64,000 nt of DNA from Limnohabitans sp. 2KL-27. GTDB lineage: Bacteria > Pseudomonadota > Gammaproteobacteria > Burkholderiales > Burkholderiaceae_C. Below the pieces are notes generated by a model. It worked only from the letters and a program-made list of their open reading frames with translations. It did not search any database and was not told the origin of the DNA. The stretch lies in the NCBI RefSeq assembly GCF_001269345.1, contig NZ_CXOP01000001.1, forward strand, positions 124,001 to 188,000, read 5' to 3'. Numbering within the stretch: position 1 is the stretch's first letter; each line of letters begins with the position of its first letter. A program made the translations under genes and the position numbers. Positions 36,383-46,613 of this stretch are shown in pieces.

Positions 36383-37699
36383 ATGAACTCCAAGACCCGC
36401 ACACGCGTTCTCACCGGCATCACCACCACCGGCACCCCCCACCTGGGCAACTACGTGGGCGCCATCCGCCCCACGGTGCAAGCCAGCCGGGACACCCGCA
36501 CCGATGGTTTTTACTTTTTGGCCGACTACCATGCGCTCATCAAATGCGACGAGCCCGTCCGCATCCAGCGCTCCACCCTGGAGATCGCTGCCAGCTGGAT
36601 CGCCTCGGGCCTGGACCCGGACAAAGTCACTTTCTACCGCCAGTCGGATATTCCAGAAATCCCCGAACTCACCTGGCTGCTGACCTGCGTGACCGGCAAG
36701 GGTGTGCTCAACCGGGCCCACGCCTACAAAGCCGCTGTCGACAAAAACAACGCCGCGGGTCACGACCCGGACAGCGATGTGTCGGCAGGTCTGTTCATGT
36801 ACCCCGTGCTCATGGGCGCCGACATTTTGATGTTCAAGGCGCACAAAGTGCCCGTGGGACGCGACCAGATTCAGCACATTGAGATGGCACGCGACATGGC
36901 GTCCAGCTTCAACCATCTGTATGGCGAGCACTTTGTCTTGCCCGAAGCCGTGATCGAAGAATCGGTGGCCCTGCTCCCGGGCTTGGACGGCCGCAAGATG
37001 AGCAAAAGCTACGACAACACCATCCCGCTGTTTGCCCCCGCCGCTCAAATGCGCAAGCAAATCGCGGCCATCGTGACCGACTCCCAAGCACCCGGCGAGC
37101 CCAAAGCCACCGAGGGCTCGGCCCTGTTCCAGATCTACCAGGCTTTTGCCAGCGGCGAAGAAACCGCCGCCATGGCCCGCGCCTATGCCGAGGGCATCGG
37201 CTGGGGCGACGCCAAGCAAATGCTGTTCGAGCGCATCGACCGCGAAATCGCACCCATGCGCGAGCACTACCAAGCCCTGATCGACAACCCCGCGCAGATG
37301 GACAAAATTTTGCTGGCCGGTGCCGACAAGGCCCGCCAGCTGGCCACGCCCTTCATGCGCGAGTTGCGGCACGCCGTGGGCCTGCGCGCCTTGTCTTCGG
37401 GCAACGCGGCACCTGCGGCCAAAGAGGCCAAAGCAGCGTTGCCCAGCTTCAAGCAATACCGCGAAAAAGACGGCCAGTTTTACTTCAAGCTGGTGGATGC
37501 ACAGGGCCAACTGCTCTTGCAAAGCAAGGGGTTCGCATCGCCTCAAGAGGCCGGGCAAACCATCGCACGTCTGCAGACCGACGGTTTGACCGCGCTTGCA
37601 GACCTGGCCCCCCAGCTGGAAGGATGGACACCCGAAACAGCCCAAGCGGTCGGGTCAGCGCTGACAGAAATAATGAATTCGCAAAAATCGATTAATTAA
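36383..37699 (+). CDS. trpS: Tryptophan--tRNA ligase with C-terminal DUF1508-like domain
   Basis: Class I aminoacyl-tRNA synthetase charging tRNA-Trp. The HIGH-equivalent is TPHLGNYVG at residues 18-26 and KMSKS is at 205-209. At 438 aa it is about 100 residues longer than the E. coli enzyme. After the catalytic and anticodon part, residues about 355-405 (FKQYREKDGQFYFKLVDAQG, then QLLLQSKGFASPQEAG and IARL) read like a DUF1508/YegP domain. The ATG at 36383 is preferred to the TTG at 36368. Confidence 0.95.
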   Translation: MNSKTRTRVLTGITTTGTPHLGNYVGAIRPTVQASRDTRTDGFYFLADYHALIKCDEPVRIQRSTLEIAASWIASGLDPDKVTFYRQSDIPEIPELTWLLTCVTGKGVLNRAHAYKAAVDKNNAAGHDPDSDVSAGLFMYPVLMGADILMFKAHKVPVGRDQIQHIEMARDMASSFNHLYGEHFVLPEAVIEESVALLPGLDGRKMSKSYDNTIPLFAPAAQMRKQIAAIVTDSQAPGEPKATEGSALFQIYQAFASGEETAAMARAYAEGIGWGDAKQMLFERIDREIAPMREHYQALIDNPAQMDKILLAGADKARQLATPFMRELRHAVGLRALSSGNAAPAAKEAKAALPSFKQYREKDGQFYFKLVDAQGQLLLQSKGFASPQEAGQTIARLQTDGLTALADLAPQLEGWTPETAQAVGSALTEIMNSQKSIN

Positions 37700-37784
37700 C
37701 TTTACCGAATTTGCCAATTTATATTGCGTAAATTCATAAATACGTGTATCGTTAAACTTTAAGACTACTGCAGAGTTCTAAACC

Positions 37785-38387
37785 ATGACTGTATACGTCA
37801 TCGATGACCATCCCTTGATGCGCGATGCGCTGACCATGCTGGTGCACCGGGTCAAGCCAGGTTTGAAGATCATCCCCATCCACAAGTTGAATGTGGTGGA
37901 ATCCACGGTCGAGAAAAACGGTGTGCCCGAACTTTTCTGTCTGGATCTGCAGCTGCCGGACACCTTGGGCATGTCGGGCGTGCAAGTGCTCAAAGCCAAA
38001 TTTCCAAACGTGCCTTTGGTGGTCGTCACCAGCGCCAGCGCCAGCGAATTCGAGACCCGTTGCCTCGAAGCCGGTGCCAATGCCTTCATTGAAAAAACCA
38101 ACAGTCCGGCGCAAATCATTGCGGCCCTGCGCAGCCTGTTGATCACCGAGGAGGAAGAGGCCGAAGAAGACGCCGCTCCTGCCGGCCCGACCAAATTGTC
38201 CAAGCGCCAAAAGCAACTGATCCTGATGCTGGACCAAGGCCTGTCCAACCGCGAAATCGCCGAAAAACTCGACATCAGCGAGCACACGGTCAAGGTGCAC
38301 TTTTGGCGTCTTTTCCGCCGTCTGGGCGTCAACAGCCGCACGCAGGCGCTGCACTTTGCACGCACCAACGGCTGGTTGGGTATCTGA
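37785..38387 (+). CDS. Orphan NarL/LuxR-type response regulator
   Basis: 200 aa. Receiver domain at residues 1-120 with acidic pocket D7/D8, likely phospho-acceptor D54 (LFCLDLQLPD) and K104 (AFIEKTN). An unusual acidic linker (EEEEAEEDAA) joins it to a LuxR-type helix-turn-helix at about 138-195 (KLSKRQKQLILMLDQGLSNR, EIAEKLDISEHTVKVHFWRL, FRRLGVNSRTQAL). No histidine kinase gene lies nearby. The next gene starts six bases after its stop, so they are probably co-transcribed. An AT-rich 85-bp gap upstream probably holds the promoter. Confidence 0.92.
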   Translation: MTVYVIDDHPLMRDALTMLVHRVKPGLKIIPIHKLNVVESTVEKNGVPELFCLDLQLPDTLGMSGVQVLKAKFPNVPLVVVTSASASEFETRCLEAGANAFIEKTNSPAQIIAALRSLLITEEEEAEEDAAPAGPTKLSKRQKQLILMLDQGLSNREIAEKLDISEHTVKVHFWRLFRRLGVNSRTQALHFARTNGWLGI

Positions 38388-38393
38388 CGATCC

Positions 38394-38951
38394 ATGCCGG
38401 TCGTTTCGATCACCCTGCTGCCGGGCTACGCGGCAGAGACCCAGCACCGCATGGTCAACCGCGTGGCCAATGCGGTGCGTTCGGTCATCGCCACGCCTGA
38501 AGCGGGCACCACAGTCTTTGTCAACGAAGTCAGCACCTACCGCCGCGACGGCAAGGTGTTCAGCGAAGGCCGCGCGGCCCACCCCGTGGCCTCCGATGTG
38601 GTGCGGTCATTTTTGCAAGCCATGCAAGAGCGGGACACCGCCCAAGCGCAATCGTTTTTGCACCCCGACTTCCGCATGTGCTTTCCCGGCGGTGTGGTCA
38701 TGCACACGCTGCAAGAGCTGACGGCATGGGCGCAGACGCGCTACAGCCGCATCGGCAAGCATTACGATCAATTTGAAGAGAGCTGGCAAGGCGACGCCAG
38801 CGTGGTTTTTTGCCATGGCACCTTGCATGGCACTTGGCTCGATGGTCAGGCCTTCGAGGGCATTCGCTTCATCGACCGAATCCAGGTCCAAGACGGCTTG
38901 ATCACACGCCAAGACGTCTGGAACGATCTGGCCGAACACCGCAACACCTGA
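38394..38951 (+). CDS. Tautomerase-like/NTF2-like (SnoaL) fusion protein
   Basis: 185 aa in two parts. Residues 1-60 look like a 4-oxalocrotonate tautomerase subunit: Pro directly after Met (PVVSITLLPGYAAETQHRMV), then NRVANAVRSVIATPEAGTTV and FVNEVSTYRRDGKVF. Residues about 70-185 look like an NTF2/SnoaL cone: SFLQAMQERDTAQAQSFLHP, GTLHGTWLDG, GIRFIDRIQVQDGLITRQDV. The Pro2 catalytic residue is kept. It lies six bases behind a response-regulator gene. The reaction is unknown. Confidence 0.75.
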   Translation: MPVVSITLLPGYAAETQHRMVNRVANAVRSVIATPEAGTTVFVNEVSTYRRDGKVFSEGRAAHPVASDVVRSFLQAMQERDTAQAQSFLHPDFRMCFPGGVVMHTLQELTAWAQTRYSRIGKHYDQFEESWQGDASVVFCHGTLHGTWLDGQAFEGIRFIDRIQVQDGLITRQDVWNDLAEHRNT

Positions 38952-39013
38952 GCGTTTGCCCGCCACACCAACGGCGCAGCCAGCAGGCCTGCCGCGCACA
39001 GCCTCCAGCAGGC

Positions 39014-39184
39014 TCAGTCCTTTTTCTTGTTCACGATGTCAGGCGTCACTGCATCGAGCACATTGACCGTCGTTTTGAGCCCGTAGACCACCGCAGAGCC
39101 TGCTGCATCGGCGATCGCCAACACGGAGCAGCCCGACAGACCAAGGGCCAGCGCAAAGGCCAACAAAAAAGCAAGATACTTCAT
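39014..39184 (-). CDS. Small lipoprotein, 56 aa
   Basis: Short gene found by translating the minus strand: MKYLAFLLAFALALGLSGCS, then VLAIADAAGSAVVYGLKTTV and NVLDAVTPDIVNKKKD. A lipoprotein signal with lipobox LSGC is plain; the mature protein is only about 38 residues. It resembles the very small proteobacterial lipoproteins that have a short Ala/Val-rich helix. It lies between the tautomerase fusion gene and tRNA-Ser. Function unknown. Confidence 0.7.
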   Translation of the reverse strand: MKYLAFLLAFALALGLSGCSVLAIADAAGSAVVYGLKTTVNVLDAVTPDIVNKKKD

Positions 39185-39240
39185 GAGAACAAGTCCAGGT
39201 GGTGACGTCCAAGATCAAGCCCAAGCCGGGCACAGGCCAT

Positions 39241-39276
39241 AAAAAACCCCGCCATGGTGAACCAAAGCGGGGTTTT
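39241..39276 (-). terminator. Terminator downstream of tRNA-Ser
   Basis: Ten-base stem AAAACCCCGC/GCGGGGTTTT with a 14-base loop. On the minus strand it lies just after the tRNA and ends in Ts. Confidence 0.7.
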
Positions 39277-39280
39277 GAAC

Positions 39281-39370
39281 TGGCGGAGGAGGAGGGATTC
39301 GAACCCTCGGTAGTGTTGCCACTACGCCTGATTTCGAGTCAGGTACATTCGACCACTCTGCCACCCCTCC
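39281..39370 (-). tRNA. tRNA-Ser (CGA)
   Basis: Acceptor GGAGGGG/CTCCTCC (one G-U pair), anticodon stem CCTGA/TCAGG with loop CTCGAAA (CGA, reads UCG), a long type II variable arm (CGTAGTGGCAACACTACC), T arm with GGTTCGAATCC, G73 and encoded CCA. 90 nt including CCA. The serS gene lies on the same strand about 0.5 kb upstream. Confidence 0.95.
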
Positions 39371-39406
39371 TGAGATTTGTCGAAGCCGAGATTCTAGCAG
39401 AGCCCC

Positions 39407-39871
39407 TCAGGGCTTTTTCGGCAACATGACCGTCGCATTGCGCGGCGCCATCGTCAAAGACACGCTGCTGCCCATCATGCCGCCATCGACCATCTCGAAT
39501 GTCGCTGTGCGCTCTTGCCGTGTCATGACCAAAAAGCTGGTTTTACCCCGCACCGCCGACACCACAGTCCAGCCTTGCGCCGGGTAGGTTTCCAGAAAAA
39601 AGCGGTAGGCAGCGTCGAAGTCACGCCCCACATCCAGCATCACGCGGCCCACCCAGTTGTCACCCGCACCGATGATCAAAGACTGCTCGGCCCGGATGGC
39701 AGCGCCTGGCGGCAAAGGCAACTGACCGAGCAGTTGCACCGGGTTTTGCATCTTGCCGTCCGGCCCCACAGCCACCGAGGGCTTGCTGCCCATGTTGACG
39801 CAACCGGCCAAGCCAGGTGCCAAGCCCACAGTCACCAAGAAAGCCCACAAAACACGATGCATGCCATTCAT
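39407..39871 (-). CDS. Hypothetical lipoprotein downstream of serS
   Basis: 154 aa from the ATG at 39871, which has AGGAG seven bases upstream. The signal VLWAFLVTVGLAPGLAGCVN carries lipobox LAGC. The mature part (LPLPPGAAIRAEQSLIIGAG, DNWVGRVMLDVGRDFDAAYR, FFLETYPAQGWTVVSAVRGK) resembles periplasmic domains found as single copies in betaproteobacteria; I recognise no named function. It lies 28 bp after serS and is probably co-transcribed. Confidence 0.75.
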   Translation of the reverse strand: MNGMHRVLWAFLVTVGLAPGLAGCVNMGSKPSVAVGPDGKMQNPVQLLGQLPLPPGAAIRAEQSLIIGAGDNWVGRVMLDVGRDFDAAYRFFLETYPAQGWTVVSAVRGKTSFLVMTRQERTATFEMVDGGMMGSSVSLTMAPRNATVMLPKKP

Positions 39872-39899
39872 CCACGCTCTCCTGGTGAAGTTCAAAAAA

Positions 39900-41360
<1,461 letters not shown>

Positions 41361-41368
41361 TCAGCAGA

Positions 41369-42298
41369 TCAGTGCTTGAGGCCCTTGGGCAGCGGGAACT
41401 TGATCGTCTCTTGGATGCCGTCCAAAGTGCGAACCGACACCGCACCCAGCACACGCAGGCGGGCAATCACCTCTTGCACCAGCACATCTGGGGCCGAAGC
41501 GCCCGCGGTCAGGCCCACTTTTTGCGCCCCGTCAAACCAACTCTCTTGCAGATCGGCCGCACTGTCCACCATGTAGGCCGGCGTGCCCAGGCGGTCGGCC
41601 AGTTCGCGCAGGCGGTTGCTGTTGGAGCTGGTGGGGCTGCCTACCACGATGACCACATCCACCAGCGGGCTCATCAGCTTGACGGCGTCCTGGCGGTTCT
41701 GGGTGGCATAACAAATGTCTTGCTGCTTGGGCTCACGCACCTGCGGAAAGCGTGCCTTCACAGCCGCCACAATTTCGGCCGCGTCGTCCACACTCAGCGT
41801 GGTCTGCGTGACCACGGCCAGCAAATCGGTCTGGGCGGGTTGCACCTTGGCCACGTCTTGCACGTCTTCGACCAGGTGGATGCCGCTGTCGAGCTGGCCC
41901 ATGGTGCCTTCCACTTCGGGGTGGCCCTTGTGCCCGATCATGATGAATTCATAGCCCTCTTTGTGCAACTTGGCTAGCTCCACATGCACCTTGCTCACCA
42001 AGGGGCAGGTGGCGTCAAAGATGCGAAATCCGCGTCGCTCGGCTTCATCCTGGATCGCCCTGCTCACGCCGTGGGCGCTGAAGATCAAGGTGGCCCCGGG
42101 CGGCACATCGGCCAGCTCTTCGATGAAAATCGCGCCCTTCTTTTTCAGATCATCCACCACATAGGTGTTGTGCACGATCTCGTGGCGCACATAAATCGGG
42201 CGGCCAAACTTGGTCAGCGCATGCTCCACGATGTCGATCGCACGGTCCACCCCGGCGCAAAAGCCGCGCGGCTCGGCCAACAGCACTTCAGACGTCAT
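41369..42298 (-). CDS. ispH: 4-hydroxy-3-methylbut-2-enyl diphosphate reductase
   Basis: Iron-sulfur enzyme of the last MEP step, giving IPP and DMAPP (309 aa from the ATG at 42298). The three cluster cysteines are in [40 protein letters not shown] and [29 protein letters not shown] then [19 protein letters not shown] and [20 protein letters not shown] are typical. The start codon overlaps the fkpB stop by one base, the usual fkpB-ispH (slpA-lytB) arrangement. Confidence 0.97.
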   Translation of the reverse strand: MTSEVLLAEPRGFCAGVDRAIDIVEHALTKFGRPIYVRHEIVHNTYVVDDLKKKGAIFIEELADVPPGATLIFSAHGVSRAIQDEAERRGFRIFDATCPLVSKVHVELAKLHKEGYEFIMIGHKGHPEVEGTMGQLDSGIHLVEDVQDVAKVQPAQTDLLAVVTQTTLSVDDAAEIVAAVKARFPQVREPKQQDICYATQNRQDAVKLMSPLVDVVIVVGSPTSSNSNRLRELADRLGTPAYMVDSAADLQESWFDGAQKVGLTAGASAPDVLVQEVIARLRVLGAVSVRTLDGIQETIKFPLPKGLKH

Positions 42299-42741
42299 CA
42301 CAGCACCCCAATCAGTTCGACTTCAAAGGTCACAGGCTGACCCGCCAGCGGGTGGTTGAAGTCAAACAACACCGCGCCCTCCTCGTTGACTTGCAGCACC
42401 GTCCCGGCATAGGAGCCCAAGCCGTCTGGCGTGGGGAACTGCACCACGTCGCCCGCTGCGTATTTTTCGCTCGGGTCGCCCAGCTCGTTGAGCAACTTGC
42501 GCGCCACCCATTGCTGCATGTCGGCAATGTGGTCGCCAAAAGCCTCGCCTGCCGGAATCTTCATCACCACCCGCGTGCCTTCGGCCAGGCCCAGCAAACG
42601 CTGCTCCACGGCGGGCGACAAGGTGCCCGAGCCCAATGACAAGGTGGCGGGTTTTTCGTTGAAAGTGTTGATGATGTCCCCCTGCGGCCCGGCCAGGCGG
42701 TAGTGAAGCGTCAAAAAAGAACCAGGTTCGACAGTGGACAT
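42298..42741 (-). CDS. FKBP-type peptidyl-prolyl isomerase, SlpA/FkpB-like
   Basis: 147-residue cytoplasmic prolyl isomerase/chaperone of the SlyD-SlpA group. [20 protein letters not shown], then [20 protein letters not shown] and [11 protein letters not shown] form the FKBP half, with an IF-domain insert ([19 protein letters not shown]). [20 protein letters not shown] is the diagnostic C-terminus. No His-rich tail is present, so SlpA is favoured over SlyD. It is translationally coupled to ispH. Confidence 0.93.
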   Translation of the reverse strand: MSTVEPGSFLTLHYRLAGPQGDIINTFNEKPATLSLGSGTLSPAVEQRLLGLAEGTRVVMKIPAGEAFGDHIADMQQWVARKLLNELGDPSEKYAAGDVVQFPTPDGLGSYAGTVLQVNEEGAVLFDFNHPLAGQPVTFEVELIGVL

Positions 42742-42870
42742 AAGGGTTTTCTGGAATGCCGCCCAAGCGGCCCAACAGGCATAAAGAAGGCACTATTGTA
42801 AAAAGCCTGGCCGACTTGTCACTGAATAGGGGCAAGTTGGACCGATGGCCGCTCCAGGGAGGGGCTTCAG

Positions 42871-43542
42871 ATGGGGATCAAGGACTTGCCGCCTGATGCG
42901 CGGCCACGCGAAAAATTGCTCGCCCGAGGCCCTCAGGCCCTGAGCGATGTGGAGCTGTTGGCCATTTTGCTGCGCACGGGCATGGCGGGCAAAAACGTGT
43001 TCCAGTTGTCCGAAGAACTGCTCGGGCCGGACGGCATCGCGGGCCTGCTGAACGCCACCGTGCAATCTCTCCAGCGGATCAAAGGACTGGGGCCTGCCAA
43101 ACAGGCCGAGCTGCTGGCCGTGTTCGAGATGGCCCGCCGAGCTCTGAGCCAACGCCTCAAAGAACGGCCAGCTTTTCAGACACCCGACGCCGTCAAGCAC
43201 TATTTGCAGCTGCAACTGGGCCACAAGAACCACGAAGTCTTTGCCGTGCTGTTTCTGGACAACCAAAACCGCATGCTGGCCATGGAAGAACTGTTCAGGG
43301 GCACGCTCAGCCAGACCTCGGTTTACCCGCGTGAGGTGGTCATGCGGGCCTTGCACCATCAGGCGGCTGCCGTGGTGCTCAGCCACAACCACCCCAGCGG
43401 CTCGGTCCAGCCCAGCCGCGCCGACGAACACCTGACCCAGACCCTGAAAGCAGCATTGGCCCTTGTGGACGTGCGCGTGCTGGACCACATCATCGTGGGG
43501 CAGGGGCAGGCCCTGTCGATGGCGGAGCGTGGCCTGTTGTAA
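42871..43542 (+). CDS. radC: RadC-family (JAB/MPN) protein
   Basis: 223 aa. A helix-hairpin-helix region at the N-terminus ([38 protein letters not shown]) is followed by a JAB1/MPN metalloprotease-like domain with [40 protein letters not shown] and [13 protein letters not shown] (the JAMM motif HNHPSG...D). The historic DNA-repair role is doubtful for the family. Divergent from fkpB; a family A repeat follows. Confidence 0.94.
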   Translation: MGIKDLPPDARPREKLLARGPQALSDVELLAILLRTGMAGKNVFQLSEELLGPDGIAGLLNATVQSLQRIKGLGPAKQAELLAVFEMARRALSQRLKERPAFQTPDAVKHYLQLQLGHKNHEVFAVLFLDNQNRMLAMEELFRGTLSQTSVYPREVVMRALHHQAAAVVLSHNHPSGSVQPSRADEHLTQTLKAALALVDVRVLDHIIVGQGQALSMAERGLL

Positions 43543-43555
43543 CCCCTTCCCCTTT

Positions 43556-43630
43556 GTGGTGGCGAGCCCCTGCTCACGAATGGCTTGTCAGGGCCGCACA
43601 CCCCATTTGGCAGCAGGGGCGGCCTCCCAC
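43556..43630 (-). repeat. Dispersed intergenic repeat, family A, copy 3 (inverted)
   Basis: Reverse complement of the family: GTGGGAGGCCGCCCCTGCTG at one end and GAGCAGGGGCTCGCCACCAC at the other, with CGAATGG-like centre. It lies between radC and the sugar kinase gene, where it may also act as a terminator hairpin. Confidence 0.72.
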
Positions 43631-43691
43631 AAGACAGGGACAAAGGCGGCGCAGCCGCTAAACTCCTTGTTTTTCCCCAATCCTGACGGCC

Positions 43692-44690
43692 ATGTCCCAT
43701 TACCACCTCTACGCCATTGGCAACGCCTTGGTCGATACCGAATACGAAGTCTCTGACGATCTGCTGAGCACCATGGGCGTGAGCAAGCGACACATGACGC
43801 TGATCGACACCACCCAACGCGCCCAACTGCTGACCCACGTGCAAGGCCTGCACGCCCGGCGCACTGGCGGCGGCTCGGCGGGCAACACCGTGGTGGCGCT
43901 GGCCCAATTGGGCGGCAAAGCCTTTTATTCGTGCCGCGTGGCCGACGACGAGCTGGGGGCCTACTACACACAAGACCTGCAGGCCAATGGCGTGGCCACC
44001 AACCTCACCCACACCCGCCCCACTGAAGGCCAAACCGGCAGCTGCATGGTGCTGGTCACACCCGATGCCGAGCGCAGCATGTGCACATTTCTGGGGGCCA
44101 CCTCGCAGCTTGACGCCAAGGCCCTGCACCCGCAAGACATTGCCAAGTCCAAAATTTATTACATGGAAGGCTATTTGGCTGCATCGCCCACAGGGCTCGA
44201 GGCGGCCGTCCAAGGCCGCCAAATCGCCATCGATCACCAGGTGCACACCGCCCTGACCCTAAGCGACGTGAGCATGATCAACTTCTGCCGCGCAGGCCTA
44301 GAAGCCATGATCGGCGACGGTCTGGACTATTTGTTTGCCAACGAAGAGGAAGCACAAAACTGGTGCGGCAGCACCGACCTGGACGCCATCATTGGCCAGC
44401 TGTCGGCTTTGGCCACCACGGTTTGCCTGACGCGGGGCCCCAAAGGCTGCATTGTTGTGCAAGGCCAGCAGCGCATCGAAGTGCCCGCCGTGCCCACCCA
44501 AGCGGTGGACACCAATGGTGCGGGCGACATGTTTGCCGGTGCTTTTTTGTATGGCATCACGCATGGCCAAAGCCCGGCGCAAGCCGCAGCGCTGGCCAAC
44601 CGCGCCGCCGCTGCCGTGGTCAGCCAGCACGGCAACCGTTTGACCGCGGCGCGACTGCAAGGCATTGCCGCAGAAGCAGCAAAAGCCTAA
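43692..44690 (+). CDS. PfkB-family carbohydrate kinase (adenosine kinase-like)
   Basis: 332-residue ribokinase-family enzyme. The N-terminus [40 protein letters not shown] and the C-terminal anion hole [19 protein letters not shown] (catalytic Asp in GAGD) are typical. [13 protein letters not shown] and LANEEEA-like [13 protein letters not shown] match adenosine-kinase-like bacterial members. The substrate is probably a nucleoside or ribose-type sugar; I cannot choose by sequence alone. It converges with, and overlaps by four bases, the exporter ATPase gene. Confidence 0.88.
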   Translation: MSHYHLYAIGNALVDTEYEVSDDLLSTMGVSKRHMTLIDTTQRAQLLTHVQGLHARRTGGGSAGNTVVALAQLGGKAFYSCRVADDELGAYYTQDLQANGVATNLTHTRPTEGQTGSCMVLVTPDAERSMCTFLGATSQLDAKALHPQDIAKSKIYYMEGYLAASPTGLEAAVQGRQIAIDHQVHTALTLSDVSMINFCRAGLEAMIGDGLDYLFANEEEAQNWCGSTDLDAIIGQLSALATTVCLTRGPKGCIVVQGQQRIEVPAVPTQAVDTNGAGDMFAGAFLYGITHGQSPAQAAALANRAAAAVVSQHGNRLTAARLQGIAAEAAKA

Positions 44691-45376
44691 GTCTGGATCA
44701 GACCATCCACCACCTGGATGGTCTTGTCGCAGCGCCTGCCCAGCTCGGGGTTGTGCGTGACCAGCAGCACGGTGGTGCCCTGCTCTTGGTTGATGCGGCG
44801 CAGCAGCGCAAACACGGCATCTGCACTTTGGGTGTCCAGGTTGCCGGTGGGCTCATCGGCCAAGAGTAAGGCCGGGTTCATGGCCAAGGCCCGCGCCAAA
44901 GACACACGCTGCTGCTGCCCGCCGCTCATGTTGTTGGCCATGTTGTTTTTCCAGGGCTTGAGGCCCACGCTCTCCAGCAGGGCTTCGGCACGCTCACGCA
45001 TGTCGGGGTTAGGAAAACCCGCCGCGCCCAGCAGGGGCATCATCACGTTCTCGAGTGCGGTAAAGGCCGAAATCAGGTGGTGGTACTGGAACACAAAACC
45101 AATGTGGTGCCCGCGCAGGCGCGTCAGGGCTTGGTCGGCCAGCAGCGTGGTTTCTTCGCCCGCCATCTGCAGCAAGCCCGAGGTGGGACGGTCCAGCAAT
45201 CCCATGATGTTGAGCAAGGTGCTCTTGCCCGAGCCCGAGGGCCCCATCACCGCACAAAAGTCGCCCCGGTGCAGCGTCAGGTCGATGCCGTGCAGCACCT
45301 CGGTCTCGATGCCGGTGCCCACATTGAAGGCCTTGCGCACGCCTTGCAAGCGCACCACCACATCCGCGCTAGCCAT
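44687..45376 (-). CDS. ABC exporter ATP-binding protein (LolD/MacB type)
   Basis: 229 aa from the ATG at 45376. Walker A is [20 protein letters not shown], the X-loop/Q-loop region [20 protein letters not shown], signature [16 protein letters not shown], Walker [13 protein letters not shown]. These are the features of the LolD/MacB/FtsE family. It overlaps the permease 3' end by eight bases and forms one unit with the permease and the HlyD-type adaptor. Confidence 0.92.
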   Translation of the reverse strand: MASADVVVRLQGVRKAFNVGTGIETEVLHGIDLTLHRGDFCAVMGPSGSGKSTLLNIMGLLDRPTSGLLQMAGEETTLLADQALTRLRGHHIGFVFQYHHLISAFTALENVMMPLLGAAGFPNPDMRERAEALLESVGLKPWKNNMANNMSGGQQQRVSLARALAMNPALLLADEPTGNLDTQSADAVFALLRRINQEQGTTVLLVTHNPELGRRCDKTIQVVDGLIQT

Positions 45377-46601
45377 GGATCGCCTCCACCGGGTCCAAAC
45401 GGGCCGCCCGCAAGGCCGGTGCATAAGCCGCGACCAAGCCCGTCACCGTGGCGAGCCCCAGAGCCACCGCAAACAGCACCGGGTCCAGCACCAGCGGAAA
45501 CAGGGCCGTTCCATCGGCATTCAAGGCCAGGTGCTGCCAAAGCACCAGCCCCAAAGCGCCCACCCCGCAGCCCAGCACCGCCCCACCCCAGCCCAGCAAA
45601 CCGCCTTGCAGCAAAAACACGCGCAGCACCTGACCACGTGAAATGCCCATGGCCCGCAGGATGCCGATCTCGCGCGACTTTTGCACCACCGACACCACCA
45701 GCACACTGGCAATGCCAAAGGCCACAGACAGGCCCACAAAAAAACGGATCGCTGTGTTGGCCGTGCTCTGCGCACTGACGGCAGCAAAAAACTGCGCTCC
45801 GGTTTTGATCCAGCTGTCGGCCTGCACCCCGGTGGCCGCCTGAATGCGCTGGGCGACGACTTCGGCCGCATACACATCGCGCACCGTGACATCGATGCTG
45901 GTTACCCCGCCCAACAAACCCAGCAGACTTTGCGCGGTGCGCAGCGCCACAAAGGTGCTGCGCTGGTTGGCCCCCTTGTTGCCCAGGTCAAACACGCCGC
46001 TGATGGTCAAGCTGGTGGCCTCGCCTGCGGCATTGGCCACGCGCAGCTTGTCACCCACATCCACGCCCAAGTCGCTGGCCAAATCGGTGCCGATCAGCAT
46101 GTCCTGCCCCGTCAAGCGCGCCGTGCCCCGCACAATTTTGTCGGGCAGCTTGACGATTTGGAAATACCCCTCGGGCTCCACCCCCGTGAGGCTGATGGCG
46201 CGGCTGGCACTGCCGCGCACTGCCAGCGCCGAACCGCCGACCACGGGCGAGACCACGCTCACATCGGCCATGTCGCGCACCGTGGTGAGCAAGGATTGCC
46301 ATTGGTCAATCGACTTGAGCCTTTGCAAAGGTGGCTGCTCAATGACGGCATCCACCTCGCCAGGCATGACCTGGTGCAAAGTGCGCGTGACCTCTTTGGG
46401 GGGCAAAAGCTGAATGTGCGCCTGCCCCGACAAGACCCGCGCAATGAAGTTGCCCTGCAAGCCGGCCAGCAGCGCCGACATGAACACGATCACGCCCACC
46501 CCAATGGCCACGCCGACCAAAATGAACACCGTCTGCATCCGGCCTTCGCGCAAAAATCGGATCGCCACAATCCATTCAAACGGCACCCAGGTCTTGAACA
46601 T
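45369..46601 (-). CDS. ABC exporter permease (MacB/FtsX type)
   Basis: 410-residue membrane protein: one N-terminal helix ([31 protein letters not shown]), a large periplasmic MacB_PCD-like domain (residues about 45-270), then three helices of the FtsX core ([60 protein letters not shown]). The conserved [20 protein letters not shown] coupling helix is present. The partner ATPase is separate, as in LolCDE, but the adaptor gene points to MacAB-like export. Confidence 0.92.
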   Translation of the reverse strand: MFKTWVPFEWIVAIRFLREGRMQTVFILVGVAIGVGVIVFMSALLAGLQGNFIARVLSGQAHIQLLPPKEVTRTLHQVMPGEVDAVIEQPPLQRLKSIDQWQSLLTTVRDMADVSVVSPVVGGSALAVRGSASRAISLTGVEPEGYFQIVKLPDKIVRGTARLTGQDMLIGTDLASDLGVDVGDKLRVANAAGEATSLTISGVFDLGNKGANQRSTFVALRTAQSLLGLLGGVTSIDVTVRDVYAAEVVAQRIQAATGVQADSWIKTGAQFFAAVSAQSTANTAIRFFVGLSVAFGIASVLVVSVVQKSREIGILRAMGISRGQVLRVFLLQGGLLGWGGAVLGCGVGALGLVLWQHLALNADGTALFPLVLDPVLFAVALGLATVTGLVAAYAPALRAARLDPVEAIHG

Positions 46602-46613
46602 GCTTCGCCCCGC

